This document shows, piece after piece, positions 24,799-33,206 of a stretch of 64,000 bases of DNA. Position 1 is the first letter of the stretch, and each line of letters opens with the position of its first letter. The DNA is from Corallincola platygyrae (GTDB lineage Bacteria > Pseudomonadota > Gammaproteobacteria > Enterobacterales > Neiellaceae). Location: positions 248,001-312,000 of the forward strand of contig NZ_BAABLI010000017.1 in assembly GCF_039544265.1 (NCBI RefSeq), given 5' to 3'. A program made the translations under genes and the position numbers. Under the pieces are notes generated by a model. That model made no database searches. It worked only from the letters and a program-made list of their open reading frames with translations, and had not been told where the DNA came from.

Positions 24799-25902
24799 AT
24801 GAAGCTTTCGGTGAATCGCGAACAACTTCTTCGGCCTTTGCAGTTGGTATCTGGCGCCGTCGAGCGTCGACAAACGTTACCCGTACTGGCCAATGTATTG
24901 ATTAATGTGGACGAGCAGGGGATAGCATTAACAGGCACGGATCTGGAAGTTGAGTTGGTCGCTCGTTTTCCTGCACAGCTGGTTACCCAGCCAGGAAGCA
25001 CGACAGTGCCAGCAAAGAAATTCCTCGATATTTGTAAGAGCTTACCAGAAGGCGCAGATATCGAATTAACAGAGCAAGGCGATCGTTTGGTGGTTCGTTC
25101 CGGTCGCTCTCGATTTAACTTGGCTACCTTACCTGCCGCTGAGTTTCCAAATATCGAAGCTTGGACCAGTATCTGCGAAGTGAGTTTGCCACAACTGTCT
25201 TTAAAGAAGTTGATGGATAGCACCAGTTTTTCAATGGCTAACCAGGATGTACGATATTACCTAAATGGCATGTTGTTTGACTTGGATGGCACCGTTCTCC
25301 GTTCCGTCGCAACGGATGGACATCGTCTTGCACTCGCCACGGTGGAAGCGAACTTGTCGGAAGGTATGCCTTTGCAATGCATCGTTCCTCGAAAAGGCGT
25401 GTTGGAGCTGCAACGTTTAATCGGTACAGAAGACCAAACCATCACATTGCAAATTGGTGAAAATCATCTGCGTGCAACAGTCGACGGATTTACATTTACC
25501 TGTAAGTTGGTCGATGGCAAGTTCCCAGACTATCAGCGTGTTTTACCTCGCGGTGGCGACAAAATTGTTATTGCAGATCGCGCGACGATTCGGGATGCAC
25601 TTGCGCGTGCGGCTATTCTCTCCAACGAAAAATTCCGTGGTGTTCGATTTAACATCGATCCTAGCGAGCTAAAAATTACCGCCAACAACCCCGAACAGGA
25701 AGAAGCAGAAGAGGTAGTTGAAATTGACTATCAGGACCAATCTCTTGAGATGGGCTTCAACGTCAGCTACCTGCTTGATGTATTAAATGTGATTGGTGGC
25801 GAGCAGATAAAAATTACGCTGGCCGATGCAAACAGCAGTGCCCTGATTGAAGACGCAGCGACAGATCAGGCGATGTATGTTGTGATGCCTATGCGTTTGT
25901 AA
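24799..25902 (+). CDS. dnaN: DNA polymerase III beta subunit (sliding clamp)
   Basis: Ring clamp for replicative polymerase (367 residues, three similar domains). The start is the ATG at 24799 after AAGGTGA; a GTG one codon earlier is possible. The sequence closely matches E. coli DnaN (for example DVRYYLNGMLF, ATDGHRLA, AILSNEKFRGVR, ITANNPEQEEAEE and the end YVVMPMRL). It is 37 bases after dnaA. Confidence 0.98.
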   Translation: MKLSVNREQLLRPLQLVSGAVERRQTLPVLANVLINVDEQGIALTGTDLEVELVARFPAQLVTQPGSTTVPAKKFLDICKSLPEGADIELTEQGDRLVVRSGRSRFNLATLPAAEFPNIEAWTSICEVSLPQLSLKKLMDSTSFSMANQDVRYYLNGMLFDLDGTVLRSVATDGHRLALATVEANLSEGMPLQCIVPRKGVLELQRLIGTEDQTITLQIGENHLRATVDGFTFTCKLVDGKFPDYQRVLPRGGDKIVIADRATIRDALARAAILSNEKFRGVRFNIDPSELKITANNPEQEEAEEVVEIDYQDQSLEMGFNVSYLLDVLNVIGGEQIKITLADANSSALIEDAATDQAMYVVMPMRL

Positions 25903-25905
25903 TTG

Positions 25906-27021
25906 ATGTCCATCACTCGCCTTCAAATATCTAATCTTCGAAATCTAAAGAAAGTGGGCCTGCAACTGGGGCCCACTTTTAATTTCTTCTTCGGTGAAAA
26001 TGGCGCTGGCAAAACCTCTCTATTGGAAGCGCTTTATATAATTCATGCTGGCCGATCTTTCAGAACCTCAGATCTAAACAAAGTGATCTCCAGCAGCGAG
26101 TCAGCTTTGACTGTATTTTTGGAACGTCAGTCTGAAGAAGAGGGCGTTACTAAGATCGGATTGATGCGTGAAAGGTCCGGCGGTTTTAGTGCAAAAGTGG
26201 ATGGCGAGAACGTCTCAACTTTATCGCAATTGTCCGCATTATTACCCACCCAAATTCTGAGTCCAGAGTCCTTCAGTTTGCTTTCAGGCGGAAGCAAGGA
26301 AAGAAGAAAGTATATCGATTGGGGAGTGTTTCACGTGGAACACTCCTTCCATAATCTGTGGCGAAGATGTCAAAGGTTGTTGGTTCAAAGGAATAGTTTG
26401 CTTAAACGCAGGGTGTCGCATAGAGAGTTGCAGCCATGGGACAAAGAGTTCTCGAGTGTGGCGCATGAACTCAACCTTTTAAGACAAAGATATATTGACA
26501 AACTTCTGCCCTATTTTTCGACGCTAGCACAAGCATTTTTCCCCGAATATGAGGTAAAATTCTCCTTTCATCCAGGATGGAACCAGAGCGAAACGTTGGC
26601 TGATGTTCTCTCTCGAGATATAGAGCGGGACCAGAAATATGGCCATACGCAGTCAGGTCCACATCGCGCCAATTTTCATATCCGTGTAAACGGACAAGCG
26701 GCAGAGAGTATCTGTTCTCGTGGACAATTAAAGTTACTGGTTTGTTGTCTTAAACTGGCGCAAGCAAAGCACCTGTTCGAATGGCGGGGCCTTAAGCCAG
26801 TCTTTCTTCTGGATGATATTGAATCTGAGCTTGATGGCACTAATCGCCAAAGAGTATTGGAACAGCTTCGAACCTTGGGTTCTCAAGTGTTGATATCGCT
26901 TATTAATGTAGAAGCGATTTCTGAACAACTTGAAGAATCTGATCGAGTGTTCCACGTGGAACAAGGGTACATCACACCTTGGCAAATCAAGGGTGATAAC
27001 ACCACCAATAATAATGATTGA
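25906..27021 (+). CDS. recF: DNA replication and repair protein RecF
   Basis: SMC-like ATPase for RecA loading at gaps (371 residues). The start is the ATG at 25906, three bases after the dnaN stop; an in-frame TTG precedes it. Walker A FGENGAGKTSLLEA is near residue 30, the signature SRGQLKLLVCCLKLAQ near 270, and Walker B VFLLDDIESELD near 300. Two parS sites lie inside the gene and produce the two VFHVE segments near residues 143 and 350; the second is in the C-terminal tail. Confidence 0.97.
   Translation: MSITRLQISNLRNLKKVGLQLGPTFNFFFGENGAGKTSLLEALYIIHAGRSFRTSDLNKVISSSESALTVFLERQSEEEGVTKIGLMRERSGGFSAKVDGENVSTLSQLSALLPTQILSPESFSLLSGGSKERRKYIDWGVFHVEHSFHNLWRRCQRLLVQRNSLLKRRVSHRELQPWDKEFSSVAHELNLLRQRYIDKLLPYFSTLAQAFFPEYEVKFSFHPGWNQSETLADVLSRDIERDQKYGHTQSGPHRANFHIRVNGQAAESICSRGQLKLLVCCLKLAQAKHLFEWRGLKPVFLLDDIESELDGTNRQRVLEQLRTLGSQVLISLINVEAISEQLEESDRVFHVEQGYITPWQIKGDNTTNNND
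26327..26342. promoter_or_regulatory. parS: parS site 1 (ParB binding), inside recF
   Basis: TGTTTCACGTGGAACA differs from a perfect palindrome at one position pair and matches the conserved chromosomal parS consensus (TGTTNCACGTGRAACA). It is read in recF as VFHVEH. The parA and parB genes are at 5.8-7.5 kb. Confidence 0.93.
26948..26963. promoter_or_regulatory. parS: parS site 2 (ParB binding), perfect palindrome inside recF
   Basis: TGTTCCACGTGGAACA is a perfect 16-base palindrome and a full parS match. It is 621 bases from site 1, near the 3' end of recF, and is translated as VFHVEQ. Confidence 0.95.
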
Positions 27022-27028
27022 GAGCACT

Positions 27029-29446
27029 ATGTCTGAGACTAGCTACAACTCCTCAAGTATTAAAGTTTTAAAAGGGCTTGATGCAGTAAGAAAACGTCCG
27101 GGTATGTACATCGGTGATACTGATGACGGTACCGGCTTGCATCACATGGTATTTGAGGTTGTTGATAATTCTATCGACGAAGCATTGGCCGGCCACTGTA
27201 GCGACATTATCGTTACCATCCATGCTGATGGTTCTGTGTCTGTTAGTGATGACGGCCGTGGTATTCCTACCGATATTCACGAAGAAGAGGGCGTTTCTGC
27301 AGCTCAGGTTATCATGACGGTTCTGCACGCTGGCGGTAAGTTTGATGATAACTCTTACAAGGTGTCTGGTGGTCTACACGGTGTAGGTGTATCGGTAGTA
27401 AACGCTTTGTCAGATAAATTGGAATTAACGATTCGTCGCCACGGCAAAGTGCATGAGCAGGAATACCATCTCGGTGAGCCAAAAGCGCCATTAACCTCAA
27501 TTGGTGATACCGACAGTACGGGTACAACTATCCGGTTCTGGCCAAGTGACCAAATATTCACTGACATCAATTTCCACTACGATATTTTGGCCAAACGCCT
27601 TCGCGAACTGTCATTCCTAAACTCAGGTGTATCAATCAAACTGGTTGATGAACGTGACGATAAGAGTGACCACTTCATGTATGAAGGTGGTATTCAGGCG
27701 TTTGTTCAGTTCTTGAATCAAAACAAAACACCTATTCACCAGGATGTTTTCCACTTCACGAGTGAGCGCGAAGACGGCACTGCGGTAGAAGTTGCGATGC
27801 AGTGGAATGATGGATTCCAAGAAAATATATACTGCTTCACTAACAACATTCCTCAGCGAGATGGTGGTACACACCTAGCTGGATTCCGAGCTGCGCTTAC
27901 CCGTACTTTGAATAACTTCATGGAGAAAGAAGGCCTCAATAAAAAGATGAAGTCTTCTGCTACTGGTGATGATGCGCGTGAAGGTTTGACCGCAGTTATC
28001 TCCGTTAAAGTGCCTGACCCTAAATTCTCTTCTCAAACGAAAGATAAACTGGTGTCTTCAGAAGTGAAGACGGCAGTAGAGCAGGCCATGGGTGAGAAGC
28101 TGGGTGAATACCTGCTGGAAAAACCTGGCGATGCGAAAACTATCGTGATGAAGATTGTTGACGCCGCGCGTGCCCGCGAAGCTGCTCGTAAAGCGCGTGA
28201 AATGACGCGCCGTAAAGGCGCCTTGGATTTAGCCGGTTTGCCTGGGAAGTTGGCCGATTGCCAAGAGAAAGATCCTGCGCTTTCTGAACTCTATATTGTG
28301 GAGGGTGATTCTGCGGGTGGTTCAGCGAAGCAGGGGCGTAACCGTAAGAATCAGGCGATTCTGCCGCTGAAAGGTAAGATCCTTAACGTAGAAAAAGCGC
28401 GTTTCGATAAGATGCTTTCATCTCAAGAGGTGGCAACCCTTATTACTGCGATGGGTTGTGGTATCGGCCGTGATGAGTACAACCCAGATAAGCTGCGTTA
28501 TCACAATATTATTATCATGACCGATGCCGACGTCGACGGTAGCCACATTCGTACACTGCTGTTGACCTTCTTCTATCGTCAGATGCCTGAGTTGATTGAG
28601 CGTGGTCATATCTATATTGCTCAGCCGCCACTTTATAAAGTGAAGAAAGGTAAGCAAGAACGTTACATCAAAGATGATGATGTGCTGAATGAGTACCTGA
28701 CTACGTTGGCAATTGATAACGCAGCGTTGCATGTAAATGCAGACTCTCCTGCGATTACAGGCGTGGGTTTGGAAAGCATCGTTCGCTTGTATCAGAAAGG
28801 TATGGTGACAGTAGAGCGATTAGCGCGTCGCTACAACGAAGGTTTGATGAACCAACTCATCTATGCGCCGGCGTTGTCTGTTGAAGCGCTTGCTGACAAA
28901 GCCAATGTTGAAAACTGGCTGCAGGGTATTCTTACCTCACTGCAAGAATCGGGTGCTGGTGCTACTCAGTTTACTGGTGAAGTCGCACACGATGATGAAA
29001 GAAGCCTGTTCTTCCCTGTGTTCAATGTACGTCATCATGGCGTCGAATACCGTTACGAACTGGGTTATGACTTCTTCCATGGCAGCGACTACAAAGTTCT
29101 CGCTGATTTGGCGACTGAAGTTAATGGCCTGATAGAAGAGGGCGGTTACGTTGTACGTGGCGAGCGTAAGAAGAGCGTTGGCAGTTTTGAAGAAGCGCTA
29201 AATTGGCTTATGGCGGAATCTAAGCGTGGCCAATACATTCAGCGATATAAAGGTTTGGGAGAAATGAACCCTGACCAGCTTTGGGAAACTACTATGGATC
29301 CTGAAGTTCGCCGTATGTTGCAGGTAACGATTGAAGATGCGATCGGCGCGGATCAGCTGTTCTCTACCCTGATGGGTGACCAGGTTGAACCCCGTCGTGA
29401 GTTTATCGAAACCAACGCATTGAAGGTTGCTAACCTCGACGTGTAG
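27029..29446 (+). CDS. gyrB: DNA gyrase subunit B
   Basis: ATPase subunit of gyrase (805 residues, one more than in E. coli). The start is the ATG at 27029, giving MSETSYNSSSIKVLKGLDAV; an in-frame ATG at 27014 would add five residues. The GHKL ATPase has VVDNSIDEA and GGLHGVGVSVVNA; the TOPRIM domain has LYIVEGDSAGGSAKQGRNR and the DADVDGSH metal site; QRYKGLGEMNP lies near the C-terminus. The family's proteobacterial insert is present before the C-terminal segment. It is the last gene of the dnaA series. Confidence 0.98.
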   Translation: MSETSYNSSSIKVLKGLDAVRKRPGMYIGDTDDGTGLHHMVFEVVDNSIDEALAGHCSDIIVTIHADGSVSVSDDGRGIPTDIHEEEGVSAAQVIMTVLHAGGKFDDNSYKVSGGLHGVGVSVVNALSDKLELTIRRHGKVHEQEYHLGEPKAPLTSIGDTDSTGTTIRFWPSDQIFTDINFHYDILAKRLRELSFLNSGVSIKLVDERDDKSDHFMYEGGIQAFVQFLNQNKTPIHQDVFHFTSEREDGTAVEVAMQWNDGFQENIYCFTNNIPQRDGGTHLAGFRAALTRTLNNFMEKEGLNKKMKSSATGDDAREGLTAVISVKVPDPKFSSQTKDKLVSSEVKTAVEQAMGEKLGEYLLEKPGDAKTIVMKIVDAARAREAARKAREMTRRKGALDLAGLPGKLADCQEKDPALSELYIVEGDSAGGSAKQGRNRKNQAILPLKGKILNVEKARFDKMLSSQEVATLITAMGCGIGRDEYNPDKLRYHNIIIMTDADVDGSHIRTLLLTFFYRQMPELIERGHIYIAQPPLYKVKKGKQERYIKDDDVLNEYLTTLAIDNAALHVNADSPAITGVGLESIVRLYQKGMVTVERLARRYNEGLMNQLIYAPALSVEALADKANVENWLQGILTSLQESGAGATQFTGEVAHDDERSLFFPVFNVRHHGVEYRYELGYDFFHGSDYKVLADLATEVNGLIEEGGYVVRGERKKSVGSFEEALNWLMAESKRGQYIQRYKGLGEMNPDQLWETTMDPEVRRMLQVTIEDAIGADQLFSTLMGDQVEPRREFIETNALKVANLDV

Positions 29447-29467
29447 TTAGCATCAACCAAAGTGAAA

Positions 29468-29495
29468 AAGCGGCCTCTAAAAGGCCGCTTTTTTT
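29468..29495 (+). terminator. Intrinsic terminator after gyrB
   Basis: AAGCGGCCT (29468-29476) and AGGCCGCTT (29482-29490) form a perfect 9-base stem with a 5-base loop, followed by a run of T to 29495. It starts 22 bases after the gyrB stop codon. Confidence 0.93.
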
Positions 29496-29651
29496 ATGCG
29501 CAAACATTAATGATGTCCAAAGAGGTATACTGACTTCTATGTGTGTGGTTCTCTGGTTGATATAACTTGATTTCCGTTGAGCGTTTGAATGACGTCCCTG
29601 ATTTCATAGTATGTATAACACTCCCTCTTGATACATCGGGTGGATGTAACC

Positions 29652-30029
29652 TTGAAAACAGCTCGCGTGAAGGTTCTCTTTCGGTCACTTCTCATTGTGA
29701 TCTCTCTTTTTTCCATAGCAGCCGTTTTGGCCGACTCGTCATATAGAGATGATTTGCTGGAGATGAGACAGAGATTAGACGGTACTTGTAACTATGAAAT
29801 CAAAGAGACGGTGGTAGCTGATGCCCAGCATTTGTGTGTTATTGAGAAATTGGCTTCGCGCTGCAACCCAATAGATGATTGCTATGTCTATTGCTTTAAT
29901 AAAGGCTTGGGTGAACACATTGGTGGAGGCTGCGCTCATATCTGTAATTATGGCAACAGAATCAACTGGAAGCGCCCGCCCAATATAGAAGAGTGCCATG
30001 ATCTCGAAGGGCATCAATCTAGGCACTAA
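29652..30029 (+). CDS. Small Cys-rich secreted protein of unknown function
   Basis: I do not recognise this protein. From the TTG at 29652 (GGTGGA about 7 bases upstream) it has 125 residues; a TTG at 29628 or GTG at 29667 are other possible starts. A hydrophobic signal segment (LFRSLLIVISLFSIAAVLA) is followed by a mature part with eight cysteines, in the pattern C-x(15-16)-C-x9-C-x5-C-x3-C-x(11)-C-x3-C and one more near the end, suggesting disulfides in the periplasm or outside. It is isolated between the gyrB terminator and convergent malS. A non-ATG start lowers certainty. Confidence 0.55.
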   Translation: MKTARVKVLFRSLLIVISLFSIAAVLADSSYRDDLLEMRQRLDGTCNYEIKETVVADAQHLCVIEKLASRCNPIDDCYVYCFNKGLGEHIGGGCAHICNYGNRINWKRPPNIEECHDLEGHQSRH

Positions 30030-30183
30030 ACGCTAAGTGAGCAAGTTAAAAACTAAGCCGCTAAGTAACTAGCTACTGAGTAACCAAGCATAAGCCAGCA
30101 AAAGGCCGACAACCATTAGGTCGATTTTCTTCTAGGGTAGCTAGGGTATCCCAAACCTTGTCATTTACTAAATTCTTCGCAAA

Positions 30184-30209
30184 AAAAAGCAGCCCGAAAG
30201 CTGCTTTTT
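30184..30209. terminator. Bidirectional terminator after malS
   Basis: AAAAAGCAGC (30184-30193) and GCTGCTTTTT (30200-30209) form a perfect 10-base stem with a 6-base loop. A and T runs on either side allow it to work on both strands. It lies 20 bases beyond the malS stop codon on the minus strand and follows the Cys-rich gene on the plus strand. Confidence 0.9.
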
Positions 30210-30229
30210 ATAGTCTAACGTTCAGGGTG

Positions 30230-32425
30230 TTACATCGGCTTACCACCAAACACTACCATAACTTTATCTTCGCCAAGTGTACGGCTAAATGCGTAAGGAG
30301 ACTCGCTGAGTTTCTGGTGCTGACCTGCTGCAATAGCATTGTGCTTACGACGGAACTGCGCCAGCTTTTGCCAATGCTTATGTAAGTCGGCACGTTCGGC
30401 ATCACCGCCTTCAGCAATGTCAGCCCAGTTCATATCTGAACGTGTACCCTGATGTTTGTCAGAACCTGTAGGACCAAATGGACGCGCTGATTCGTCACCA
30501 TAGAAGATTTGAACGCCGCCTGGTAGTAACAAGAACGGCGCAGCCACTTGCTTATAGTCCGCTACGTTATCTTTGGCGTTACGGTTATAGAACAACTTAG
30601 TATCGTGGCTAGACAGATAGGTGAGTACGTTAAAGCTGTCATCACTGTTAATCTTAGCCGCGTAGTTGTTGTAAACCTCTTCAGACTTACTGAAGCACTC
30701 CATACCCTGTAACGCACCATCGTTCTGGTAGCGGAAGTTAATGATCGAATCGAATCCGCCTTCAGTGAAGTAGTTGGATTTGTTGACGCCATGTCCCCAA
30801 ACCTCACCTGTCATCCAGAACGGCTTATCGTCGATTGCCTTGTCTGGGTTCGCTGCTTTCCACTCGGCCAATGCCTTTGTTGCCTCAACTTTTAGTTCGG
30901 CCCAGGCTTCCATCTCAACGTGTTTGGCGGTATCAACACGGAAGCCATCGACGCCGTACTCGCGCACCCAATCCGTCAGCCAGGTAATCAGGTACTGACG
31001 CACCGTGGATCCTTCAATCGGTTTTGCCTTGGTGTCGGGTTTGTTCGCCAGAATAGGGGGGAGATCAACTGCCTGTGTTGACTCAGTGATGAAGTCTGGC
31101 AGGTAGGCCAGCATCATAGTTCTGTCGTTGCGCCCGGGCTTCTTATGTCCGGCGATATCTGTACGAATCCAATCACGTCCCCACCAGTTCTCGGTCCAGA
31201 TAGGGTTGCCGTAATCTACCAGGTTGTTAAAGCTGTGATAGGTTTCGCCGGGGCCTGGCTCCCAGTCGTTCCAGCTCTCGACACCAATAATTTCTTGCAG
31301 TGGCTGTTCAAATTCCTGGAAAGCACCAAACTTGAACTCCTGCATGTCACCGAGCGTTGCATAACCGGTGTGGTTCATCACTATGTCCATTACAACACGG
31401 ATACCACGCTTGTGTGCTTCGTCTACAAAGGTGCGGAACTCTTCCTCGGTACCCATGTTGGCATCAACCTTGGTGTAGTCGAGAACATAGTAGCCATGAT
31501 AGGCGTAGTGTTTGAAGTCACCACGAATACCACCTCCGACCCAGCCATGGATCTGCTCGTATGGGGCTGATAGCCAGATTGCGTTAACACCTAATTCATC
31601 CAGATAGTCCAGTTTGGCTGTGAGGCCTTTTAAGTCGCCACCATGGAAGGTGCCGATCTCGTCTTTGCCATCTTTTTGGCGGCCATAGCTGTTATCGTTG
31701 CTGGGATCGCCGTTTTCAAAGCGGTCAGTAAGAACAAAGTAAACGGTAGCGTTATCCCAACTAAATTCGTCAGAAACCTCTTTTTCTGCTGGTTCCAGCA
31801 GAAGTAAGCCCTCACTTTCTTGGGCTGGTGTCAGCGTCACATTTCCACCAATAACGGTTGCTGTGGCACCCGAGTAGAAATCACGCACCAGGCTGCCCTC
31901 AGCGAATGTATCACCCACTGCAACAGTAACGTCACCTCCATCCCAAGCTTCGCACTGTTGTGGCGCTGAGGCGGTCTGAGCGGCCGCTTTTTCCTCTGGA
32001 GGAACAACCAACGAAATTTGAATTGACTCGGCAGCTGGATCTAACAGAATTTCATATTTACCTGAGCGGAAAACTTTAAGCTGGAAATTTTGCTTAGAGT
32101 TGCAGCTATTTAGCTTTGTACTTTGATTGAGTTTTAAACGCGTGCTGTCAATCGCAGCAAAGTTGGTACCGCAGGTGAAACCACTGTCTGCGATTCGAAA
32201 TTGAAACTGGCCTTTGCCCAAAGTCATTTCAGCCCGGTAAACACCGTCACCAATATGCTTCAACTTCTGGTCCATTTGCCAACCGGCGCCGCCAGGGTAG
32301 TAGAGATAAATTGGCGTATTGAGTGGGCCGGGCGAGTGTTCGGCAACATCGTTACTGCCGCAGCCTGAAAGGCTTGCCAGCATAACGGCGCCAGCAACTA
32401 AGTTGAGAGTGTGCTTACCGTGCAT
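30230..32425 (-). CDS. malS: MalS-like alpha-amylase (GH13), predicted lipoprotein
   Basis: Endo-acting alpha-amylase, 731 residues, closely resembling E. coli periplasmic MalS through the whole catalytic domain (GTFHGGDLKGLTAKLDYLDE; QIFYGDESARPFGPTGSD). Signal peptide ends in the lipobox LSGC, so Cys22 is probably lipid-modified. An N-terminal all-beta domain (about 38-141) and a second small beta domain (about 163-213) precede the GH13 barrel. Catalytic residues: nucleophile Asp498 (GFRVDTAKH), acid/base Glu541 (GEVWGHG), Asp608 (SSHDTK); region I is DIVMNHTG. The gene next upstream encodes a lipoprotein resembling its N-terminal domain. No other maltose genes are in the window. Confidence 0.94.
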   Translation of the reverse strand: MHGKHTLNLVAGAVMLASLSGCGSNDVAEHSPGPLNTPIYLYYPGGAGWQMDQKLKHIGDGVYRAEMTLGKGQFQFRIADSGFTCGTNFAAIDSTRLKLNQSTKLNSCNSKQNFQLKVFRSGKYEILLDPAAESIQISLVVPPEEKAAAQTASAPQQCEAWDGGDVTVAVGDTFAEGSLVRDFYSGATATVIGGNVTLTPAQESEGLLLLEPAEKEVSDEFSWDNATVYFVLTDRFENGDPSNDNSYGRQKDGKDEIGTFHGGDLKGLTAKLDYLDELGVNAIWLSAPYEQIHGWVGGGIRGDFKHYAYHGYYVLDYTKVDANMGTEEEFRTFVDEAHKRGIRVVMDIVMNHTGYATLGDMQEFKFGAFQEFEQPLQEIIGVESWNDWEPGPGETYHSFNNLVDYGNPIWTENWWGRDWIRTDIAGHKKPGRNDRTMMLAYLPDFITESTQAVDLPPILANKPDTKAKPIEGSTVRQYLITWLTDWVREYGVDGFRVDTAKHVEMEAWAELKVEATKALAEWKAANPDKAIDDKPFWMTGEVWGHGVNKSNYFTEGGFDSIINFRYQNDGALQGMECFSKSEEVYNNYAAKINSDDSFNVLTYLSSHDTKLFYNRNAKDNVADYKQVAAPFLLLPGGVQIFYGDESARPFGPTGSDKHQGTRSDMNWADIAEGGDAERADLHKHWQKLAQFRRKHNAIAAGQHQKLSESPYAFSRTLGEDKVMVVFGGKPM

Positions 32426-32467
32426 AAGAAAATCCTAAACCGCTTACATATATGACGCTGATACAAA

Positions 32468-32491
32468 AACGCCAGCCTATTGGCTGGCGTT
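32468..32491 (-). terminator. Terminator between lipoprotein gene and malS
   Basis: AACGCCAGCC (32468-32477) and GGCTGGCGTT (32482-32491) form a perfect 10-base stem. On the minus strand it follows the lipoprotein gene by 23 bases and is followed by TTTTGTAT. It may limit read-through into malS, whose start is 43 bases further on. Confidence 0.82.
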
Positions 32492-32514
32492 ATCTCGAGG
32501 TATGTTACCCGATT

Positions 32515-32952
32515 TTACTGCTTTTCGATGTAAACTTCTGGTACTTCACCAGAAACATCGATGAAGAAGTCATATACTGCAGTTTCAGGTGGAGTGAACT
32601 TGAAGTTCTCGAAAGCTGAAGAGCAGTTAGATTTAACACGCTTACCAACTTCAACAACTTCGTCTTCTTTACCTTTGAAGCCACAGTTGCTGCCTGCGCT
32701 CCAACCTGCGTCAGCAAATTTGAAGTCGTAAGGCTGGCCGTCGGCTACCAATTCAGCTGAAGCAAAGTATACGTCTGGCTTGTCAGCTTTTTTCAGTTGG
32801 AATTCTGGCTCTGCATCCCACCAAGTGAATACACCACGCAGGTACATGAATTCGCTCAGGTCACGTTTGCCGCTGCCGCTTGAACCGCCGCCTGAACAAC
32901 CTGTTGCCAGAGCAGCAGCTGCCAGAGTTACGAGTAATAGTTTCTTAAACAT
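32515..32952 (-). CDS. Lipoprotein related to the N-terminal domain of the adjacent amylase
   Basis: A 145-residue lipoprotein: lipobox ATGC with Cys19, then a Gly/Ser-rich linker and a beta-rich domain. I chose the ATG at 32952 because AGGGA lies 6 bases upstream; the ATG at 32958 abuts it. The domain parallels MalS residues 38-141: FKFADAGWSAGSNCG against FRIADSGFTCGTNFA, SNCSSAFENFKF against NSCNSKQNFQL, and VYDFFIDVSGEVPEVYIE against KYEILLDPAAESIQISL. Two cysteines in each may form a disulfide. It may be a surface or periplasmic glucan-binding helper; binding is inference. Confidence 0.85.
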   Translation of the reverse strand: MFKKLLLVTLAAAALATGCSGGGSSGSGKRDLSEFMYLRGVFTWWDAEPEFQLKKADKPDVYFASAELVADGQPYDFKFADAGWSAGSNCGFKGKEDEVVEVGKRVKSNCSSAFENFKFTPPETAVYDFFIDVSGEVPEVYIEKQ

Positions 32953-33141
32953 AGCCATTCCCTATATTTTTCTTTTGGATATATCCGATTGTGTCTAGAC
33001 GTCCTTGCTAGGTTCCTGATGGGGTCAGAAATCCAGTTGATTAAGGAGCTGGATTTTTATAACAAAATCGTCGGCTTGGAAAGTTGATGAACTGCAAATT
33101 TTTTCAGTTGGATAGGCTGGAAGCCCCATGAAATAAGGCAA

Positions 33142-33175
33142 AAAGGCGATTAACCTCTCAGTTAACCGCCTTTTG
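33142..33175 (-). terminator. Intrinsic terminator after glyS
   Basis: AAAAGGCGATTAAC (33142-33155) and GTTAACCGCCTTTT (33162-33175) form a 14-base stem with one mismatch and a 6-base loop. It lies 32 bases past the glyS stop codon on the minus strand. Confidence 0.88.
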
Positions 33176-33206
33176 TTTAAATTACAACCAGCTGGAAATT
33201 ATTCAA

